A stretch of 13,837 nucleotides of DNA. Origin: Triparma columacea (taxonomy: Eukaryota; Sar; Bolidophyceae; Parmales; Triparmaceae). The position numbers and the translations under genes are program-made. This document shows, in pieces, positions 9,037-13,837 of the stretch. The notes under the pieces are model-generated. The model saw nothing but the letters and a program-made list of their open reading frames with translations. It made no database searches and was not told the DNA's origin. Numbering within the stretch: position 1 is the stretch's first letter; every line of letters starts with the position of its first letter. Location: assembly GCA_030267965.1 (NCBI GenBank), contig BRYA01000336.1, forward strand, positions 102,569-116,405, in the 5' to 3' direction.

Positions 9037-9103
9037 CTTCTGTGAGAGTCTGTGCTGAAAATCGAAAGACCCGAAACCAGCCTCCGCGGATGACACAAAA
9101 GGG
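9037..9103. promoter_or_regulatory. 67-bp divergent spacer between SMC5 and the ABC transporter
   Basis: The two ATGs point away from each other with only 67 bp between, so the promoters must overlap each other or the opposite coding exon. No TATA box is seen. Visible elements are three GAAA units (tgaaaatcgaaagacccgaaa), a ccgcgg palindrome, and gatgac twice (9089-9094 and 9103-9108), the second covering the ABC start. No transcription factor is assigned. Confidence 0.6.
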
Positions 9104-9107
9104 ATGA
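9090..9107 (+). promoter_or_regulatory. Possible five-codon uORF overlapping the ABC start
   Basis: ATG at 9090 opens a frame of five codons (MTQKG) ending in TGA at 9105-9107. Its stop overlaps the main ATG at 9104 as ATGA. If the transcript starts upstream of 9090, scanning ribosomes would meet this ATG first. The transcription start is unknown. Confidence 0.4.
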
Positions 9108-9151
9108 CTTTGCTCTTTTTCCTATTCCTTTTGAGTTTGGCCTCCTCGTTT
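9104..9151 (+). other. Signal peptide, possibly the first part of a bipartite plastid presequence
   Basis: The first 16 residues are a hydrophobic core ending in A13-S14-S15-F16. Cleavage before F16 would leave FSLPSLPGRKK, basic and free of acidic residues up to D25. In diatoms and related algae, Phe at +1 after signal cleavage (the ASAFAP motif) directs proteins into the complex plastid. The resemblance is visible; the targeting is inference. Confidence 0.5.
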
Positions 9152-12100
9152 AGTCTACCCTCTCTTCCAGGCCGAAAAAAGCTTCTTGATTCTTTAACAT
9201 ATACTGACGGGGGAAGAATTATACGTGGTGAGTATTTTTTCACTTTCTTATTTATACTGAGGATGAGTCGTCAGCATTAAAAGCCATTTATCCACCTAAC
9301 CAAAACTAACCCATTCGGCAGGTGTGAGGGATGGGGAAGGACTTAAGATCATCGACCTTCCTGAATGGCTTGCTCCGCAGTCTCAGGTTGAGTCCACCTT
9401 TAAGGTCAAGGTTGAATCATCCAACTTGGTGAGAGTGTTATGAGCAAATCGGGGGGGGTTGCCTCGGCAGGGTAGGGTGTGATTCCGGTTAATACGACGG
9501 TTCGTAGCTACGTAATGGGTTGGCGGTGGGCGTCTTGTGTTGTGGTCGGTGGTCGGTGTTCTGTGCTCTGCTTTTTATGGGTCACTTGTCGCATACCGGC
9601 CACAATCCCCCCTCACCCCTCACCTGTTGCACGCCTCGCGCCCTCCTCCCCCCCCCCAGACCTCCGTCGGTCTACTTTTCAAGACCCTTTACGCAGTTAG
9701 GTACAGGGTGCTCCTGTCTGGAGTGCTCAGGCTCGCAAATACTGCCATCCAGATTGTTCCCTCTCTCCTCGTGAGGGCCATCTTGAGGTCGGTGGAGACT
9801 ACTGCGTCTCCCACCAACCTTCCCACGTCTGCACTTTCCTCATTCTTCTCCTCTCTCTCCGGCCTCCAACTCTCCCTCTTACTGTACATAACCCTCTCCT
9901 CCAAAGTTCTCGTAGAGAACGCGTTCTTCACGACCGTTGTCGACACCTCCACGAAGTGCCGGCACCTGCTCAACACCCTCGTTTTCGAGAATTCTTTCTC
10001 TTCCCCCTTTTCCCTGGCCGCCCCCGTTTCCGGGGCCGGGAAGAAGGCCTCCTCGGTCAATGCCACCACCCTATCCTTGGTGACCTCGGACATTCCGACT
10101 GTGGAGTCCCTTGTATCCCAGGTGCACACGATCTGGGATGCTCCCTTGCAGGTTTTCATTTACACGAAGATCCTTAGGTCTACCCTGGGGAACTGCGTCA
10201 ACAAGGGTATGCTAGTGCTCCTCCTGTCCGTCCCCATTTCCACTATTCTAGTCAGTCTGTCGGCCAAGATAAGAAGGAGAAGGTGAGGGCGCACTGAGCG
10301 AGATGCGAGACAAAGGGCGGGCTGAGTGTGTGGATGAGTGGGAGAACGAACGACGCTCTCTTACCAGCTCCTAATTCGCATCCCCCTATCCCCCCATGAC
10401 TCGCGCAGCCTGCGGTGGAGGGACCAACGCTACAGGCTCATGGGAGACTTCATTGAAAATGCAAAGGTCAATAAGATAACCAACGCCGAGGAGTCTATCG
10501 TGAAGAGGGTCGAGGGGGCGAGACGAAGGGAGATTATTCTCAACCTCTTCAGCGGAGGGGTTAGGTCGCTTAACTCTTGTGTTCTCGGGGCGACGACCGC
10601 GGTGGTTCTCGCCGTAACGCTCGCTACGAAGATTAGGGAGGGGGGAGTTCTGAAGGGGTCGGACGTCTTCACGGCAGTTGGCATCTTCAACCAGGTCAGG
10701 TTCCCTGTCCTCTTCTACCCCATGGTCTTGTCAAGCATCGCGGATGGCCTAGTTAGCGCAAGAAGAATCTCGGACGTTATCACCGCCGGGTCGGACTACC
10801 GCAAGGTCCTTGATGAGGAGGAGGACTGGTTTAGGCCGGACAAGAGCCGTGGGTTCCTCTCCCAAGACGTCGACTTGGTCGTTGAGAACAGCTTCTCAAG
10901 TAACAATATATTGGCGGTCGTTGGAAAGGTTGGGGACGGCAAGTCGGACCTCTGCAAGGCTCTTGCCAACAGGGTCACTACGGCATCATACTTCGAGCAA
11001 GATGTCTGGCTACCCTCCGGGAGTCTTCTGGACGCGGTCTTGTTCGGGAGGGAGTTTGACCAAACTGAGTTCGACAGGGTTCTGGAGATCTCACAATTGA
11101 AAGAAGACCTCGAGAGTGGCCTCCTTTCTCTGGAGAGTGAGTGTGGTGAGGGGGGGGGGAGCTTGAGTGGCGGCCAGAGGGCCAGAGTCGCGCTTGCAAG
11201 GACGCTGTACTTCTCCTCAGAGGTCATCATCGACGACTGCTTCGCCTCACTAGACTCGAGGGTCAAGATGAAGATCGCTGAAAAACTCAAAGCTTCGGGG
11301 GTCAGGGGCGCGGTCGTCACCAACGACTGGGAGGTTGCCTGCCAGGCCGATATGATTGTGCAAGTAGCTCAGACCGATGAAGGGGTCGGCAAGGTCCTCA
11401 AGATTGGTAAGCCGAATGAATTCGATCGTTGGGCTGAGGGGGAGGATAGAGGAGGAGGGGAGAAGGGGAAGAAGGTTGTTTCGTCCTCGTCGTCCTCGTC
11501 GTCCTCGTCGATCTCGATCGCCACCCCTGATAACAATGTAGATCCCGAGGCCCCGATGGTCGTCAGAACCGACACGGAGGGCTTAGAAAGTCACGTCAAT
11601 AACACCTCTCTCGAGGAACCTGGAAGCCAGACCCTCCTAGAACCAAAGGGGGGTAGGAGGAAGAGCTCCAGGCTCACCACTCCCACCCTCGATGAGGCTA
11701 TCACCACCAAGGTTCCCCTAGAGACTTACGTGAAATACCTCCAGGCTGTGAGATCACCGGGCCTTCTGCTGTTGGCTCTGAGCTCCTACTGCCTTTCCAA
11801 TTTCTATCAAGTCTATCAGCAGAGGTGAGGGAAGACAGCGAGCTTGGTGAAGCGAGCCGCGCGGAAAGGGTTGCGATAAAGGATTTAATAAGGTGCCTTT
11901 TTCTCACCCACATCGTCGCTCTCTATTTCCAACGCAGCCTTGTCGCCAAGTTCTCCTCTGGAGCGACATCGACGCAGATCTCGCTCCTAACGAACGCTGC
12001 AATTTGCGTTGCCGTGGCCCAGTTCTTCAGGAGCCTGCTAACGACAGTCTCTGGGACCATCGCTGCTCAAAACTTCCACCGGCGAATGATCAAATCCCTC

Positions 12101-13578
12101 TCCAAGGCTCCCATGTCCTTTTTCGACACCAACCCAAGTGGCCAGATAACGAACCGGTTCGGGAAGGAGCTCGACACCATCGATAGATCTCTCCCGGATC
12201 AGATGGGGTGGGTGCTGACTTGCTTTCTGCAAATTGCCTTCTCCTCCGTCGCCATCGCCACCGCCCTCACGCCAGTGGCCATCGTCCCTCTTTCGATAAT
12301 TGGAGTCTTTTACGTTAAGATTACCTCCTTCTTCCGCTCGGGGGCAAGATCCCTCAAGGTGACGGAGACCAAGACACGAGGGCCGATTAACCAACTTATG
12401 GCCGAGGCTAAAAGGGGCAACATGGTCATCAAGAGCCTGGAGGCCGAAGGATTCTGGAAGGAGAGGTTCAGGGTCGCCCAGACTGCCAACATTAAGGCCT
12501 TCTACGGGATCAAGAGGTGCGACAGGTTTTTGAGCGTAAGACTGGAGTCGCTGGCGAACCTTATGGTCTTCGCCACGGCAGTTCTCTCCACTAAGGTAGC
12601 GAAAAACGCTGGTTACGCTGGCTGGGGACTATCTCAGGCGCTCAGCATCACGGGGCTACTGAACTGGGCCGTCAGGTGCCTAACGGAGACTGAGCAAATG
12701 ATTACCTCAACGCAGAGAGTCGAGGAGATTATAGATGTAGAGCCGGAGGTTGATGTTGGGGTGCTGGCTCCCGAGCACGAGGGGCTGCTTAAATCCGGGT
12801 GGCCGTGGAAGGGGGCAATCGAGTTCGAGGGGGTGAACATGAGGTACACTGAAGGTAAGAGGGTGGAGTGGAGTGAGACACAAGGAGCGAATGAAAATAT
12901 ATATATATCTTACCCCTAATCACAGGCTCGCCCCTTGTGTTGCGAGACTTCGATTTGAAAGTAGGAGGAGGGGAGAGTGTGGGGATCGTGGGCCGCACTG
13001 GGTCGGGAAAGAGCAGCGTTCTGCTGACGCTTTTTAGACTGATGCACATTCACAGCGGCACCATCAAGATAGACGGGGTGGATATCTGCTCCGTCCCGCT
13101 CGCCGTCCTTAGGAAAGTAATTGCAACGATCCCGCAGGAGAGCGTCATTTACACTGGAACTCTCCGCGAGAACATCGTCCTGGACGAGGGCAAGGGGGAG
13201 GAGGACGATGAACTGGCGTGGAAGGCGCTTAACATCGTTTCACCTGAGCTGGCATTAAAGTTCAAGGAACAGGGCGGGCTCGCGCACGACTTGGGGGGAG
13301 GGGCTGGACTAAGTGAGGGCGAGAAGTCCCTCGTGGTGGTGAGCCGCGCTCTCTACGCAAGGTTCAAAGGAGCTAAGATTTTGGTCTTGGATGAGGCAAC
13401 GGCAAAACTGGACGAAGTCACAGAGAGAAGAATCAGCCACATCGTGGGGCAGTACTTCATAGAAGCCGGGATCACCGTCGTCGCAGTCGCGCACAGGACC
13501 GAAACACTGAAGGGATTTGACAAAATCGCGGAAATGAGGGATGGTGAAGTCCTCAGGGAAAAAAGGGTGGCCGCTTAA
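9104..13578 (+). CDS. ABCC/MRP-type full ABC transporter with N-terminal signal peptide (six exons, complete)
   Basis: Exons 9104-9227, 9322-9428, 9660-10282, 10409-11824, 11938-12854, 12926-13578 sum to 3,840 nt, 1,279 aa plus TAA. Order is TMD1-NBD1-TMD2-NBD2 without an MRP1-like TMD0, as in short ABCC pumps. TMD1 starts near residue 78; LVTSDIP, HTIWDAPLQV and FNQVRFPVLFYPM are ABCC landmarks. NBD1: Walker A GKVGDGKS (457-464), signature LSGGQ (537-541), Walker B with D560-D561, and Asn590 where the switch His is expected. A Ser-rich linker follows. TMD2 contains FFDTNPSGQITNRFGKELDT. NBD2: GRTGSGKS (1085-1092), degenerate signature LSEGE (1191-1195), Walker B D1218-E1219, switch His1252. 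Such proteins export anionic or conjugated compounds with ATP; the substrate is unknown. Exon 1 codes for a hydrophobic signal sequence (MTLLFFLFLLSLASSF). The start rests on this ATG, the phase-correct splices and the absence of another in-frame ATG in exons 1-2. Exons 3-6 are very secure; exons 1-2 less so. Confidence 0.9.
9228..9321 (+). other. ABC gene intron 1 (94 bp, phase 1)
   Basis: Donor GTGAGT starts at 9228 and acceptor cattcggcag ends at 9321. Two CTAAC motifs lie shortly before the acceptor (cctaaccaaaactaaccc). Joining G+GT makes a Gly codon: RIIR-G-VRDGEG. Confidence 0.75.
9429..9659 (+). other. ABC gene intron 2 (231 bp, phase 0)
   Basis: Donor GTGAGA starts at 9429 and the acceptor, after a run of about ten C, ends at 9659. 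This is the longest intron in the window. It is open in one frame from 9537 into exon 3, but that stretch (WSVVGVLCS...) has no ABC similarity. Joining exon 2 directly to TSVGLLFKTLY keeps phase 0. Confidence 0.75.
10283..10408 (+). other. ABC gene intron 3 (126 bp, phase 2)
   Basis: Donor GTGAGG starts at 10283 and acceptor gactcgcgcag ends at 10408; CTAAT branch-like motif present. Joining AG+C gives Ser: KIRRR-S-LRWRDQRYRL, as expected inside TMD1. Retention gives an immediate TGA. Confidence 0.9.
11481..11510 (+). repeat. Ten-Ser repeat in the NBD1-TMD2 linker
   Basis: Ten Ser codons built of a 9-nt unit (TCG TCC TCG) repeated three times plus one TCG, within the low-complexity linker after NBD1. 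Such linkers are often phosphorylated and vary in length. Confidence 0.85.
11825..11937 (+). other. ABC gene intron 4 (113 bp, phase 2)
   Basis: Donor GTGAGG starts at 11825 and acceptor tttccaacgcag ends at 11937. Joining AG+C gives Ser: QVYQQ-S-LVAKF, at the beginning of TMD2. Retention gives an immediate TGA. Confidence 0.88.
12855..12925 (+). other. ABC gene intron 5 (71 bp, phase 1)
   Basis: Donor GTAAG starts at 12855 and acceptor ctaatcacag ends at 12925, preceded by an (AT)n tract. Joining G+GC gives Gly: MRYTE-G-SPLVLRDF, the standard run into an ABCC NBD2. Confidence 0.9.
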
Positions 13579-13837
13579 TTGGAAGAATAGATATGTGATT
13601 CGTTGTATGTAAACTAGAGAGTGGCTTCTCTGATTGACCCCTTCGTTGTTGCGACAGGACGCCAAGGGAATTGAGTACTTACTGAACATTATGGTGCAGG
13701 TGGAGGGAGAGGGAGCAAAATGTAATAATATGCACTATCTTTAGACCGAATTTCCATACCAGGAGTTACGCTACTATCTCCTACGAAATCAGGTTAATTG
13801 GGCTTTATTCGACTTCGAGGGGAGCGTGGATACGAAA
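13579..13837. other. 3' flank of the ABC gene; no gene recognised
   Basis: This 259-bp stretch is AT-richer than the genes. TGTAA occurs at 13608-13612 (30 nt after the stop) and 13721-13725; either might be a polyadenylation element, with weak support. No convincing coding exon is seen on either strand before the window ends. Confidence 0.5.

Noticed and set aside
8938..9243. Longer SMC5 N-terminus on the minus strand, extending the first exon up to 9243
   Set aside because: The extension has no ATG (the codon at 9243 is GTG), lies antisense to ABC exon 1, and the ATG at 9036 already gives a normal SMC5 start.
9331..9432. ATG at 9331 opening a short frame (MGKDLRSS...) as a possible ABC start
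   Set aside because: It reaches the donor at 9429 in phase 2, which cannot join exon 3 at 9660 (phase 0). The other frame of the same exon joins correctly both ways.
13309..13689. 126-codon minus-strand ORF, with ATG at 13687-13689 and a donor-like cagtaagt just after it
   Set aside because: Most of it lies antisense to NBD2 and the rest has no recognisable protein feature. A first exon of a neighbouring gene is possible but not supported.
13738..13837. Open + frame running into the window end
   Set aside because: About 30 codons with no domain, no clear acceptor and ordinary composition; too short to call.

Overview
The window is nuclear DNA of a eukaryotic microbe. Three protein genes are broken by short GT-AG introns (64-231 bp). 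At least 14 introns lie wholly inside the window, plus the 3' end of one more. All coordinates below come from reading splice sites by eye; every join keeps the reading frame, and the two complete genes each sum to a whole number of codons. No tRNA, rRNA, mobile element, CRISPR array or prokaryotic operon was seen. The lineage cannot be fixed from sequence alone. An apparent signal peptide with a Phe just after the likely cleavage site (A-S-S/F-S-L-P) on the ABC transporter would fit an alga with a red-lineage complex plastid, such as an ochrophyte, but this is inference.

Layout. Positions 1-101 are the 3' end of an intron. Positions 102-4629 (+) are the rest of a large gene, 5'-truncated by the window, coding for an unnamed protein. 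It has IQ (calmodulin-binding) motifs, a charged coiled-coil core, a Tudor-like module and two EF-hand-like loops. It also carries several CDK-type phosphosites and three KEN motifs. Positions 4630-4753 are a short tail-to-tail spacer. Positions 4754-9036 (-) are a complete nine-exon SMC5 gene (1,122 aa), including a 16-nt micro-exon. Positions 9037-9103 are a 67-bp divergent spacer. Positions 9104-13578 (+) are a complete six-exon ABCC/MRP-type full ABC transporter (1,279 aa). Positions 13579-13837 are non-coding as far as can be read.

How they relate. SMC5 is the core of the SMC5/6 genome-maintenance complex. The ABC protein is a membrane pump with one degenerate and one consensus ATP site. 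The first gene looks like a Ca2+/calmodulin-linked, cell-cycle-phosphorylated scaffold. There is no evidence that the three form a pathway. The meaningful link is structural: SMC5 and the ABC gene are head to head with only 67 bp between start codons. Most introns use GTGAG or GTAAG donors, and many carry CTAAC/CTAAT branch-point-like motifs or C-rich tracts before the acceptor.
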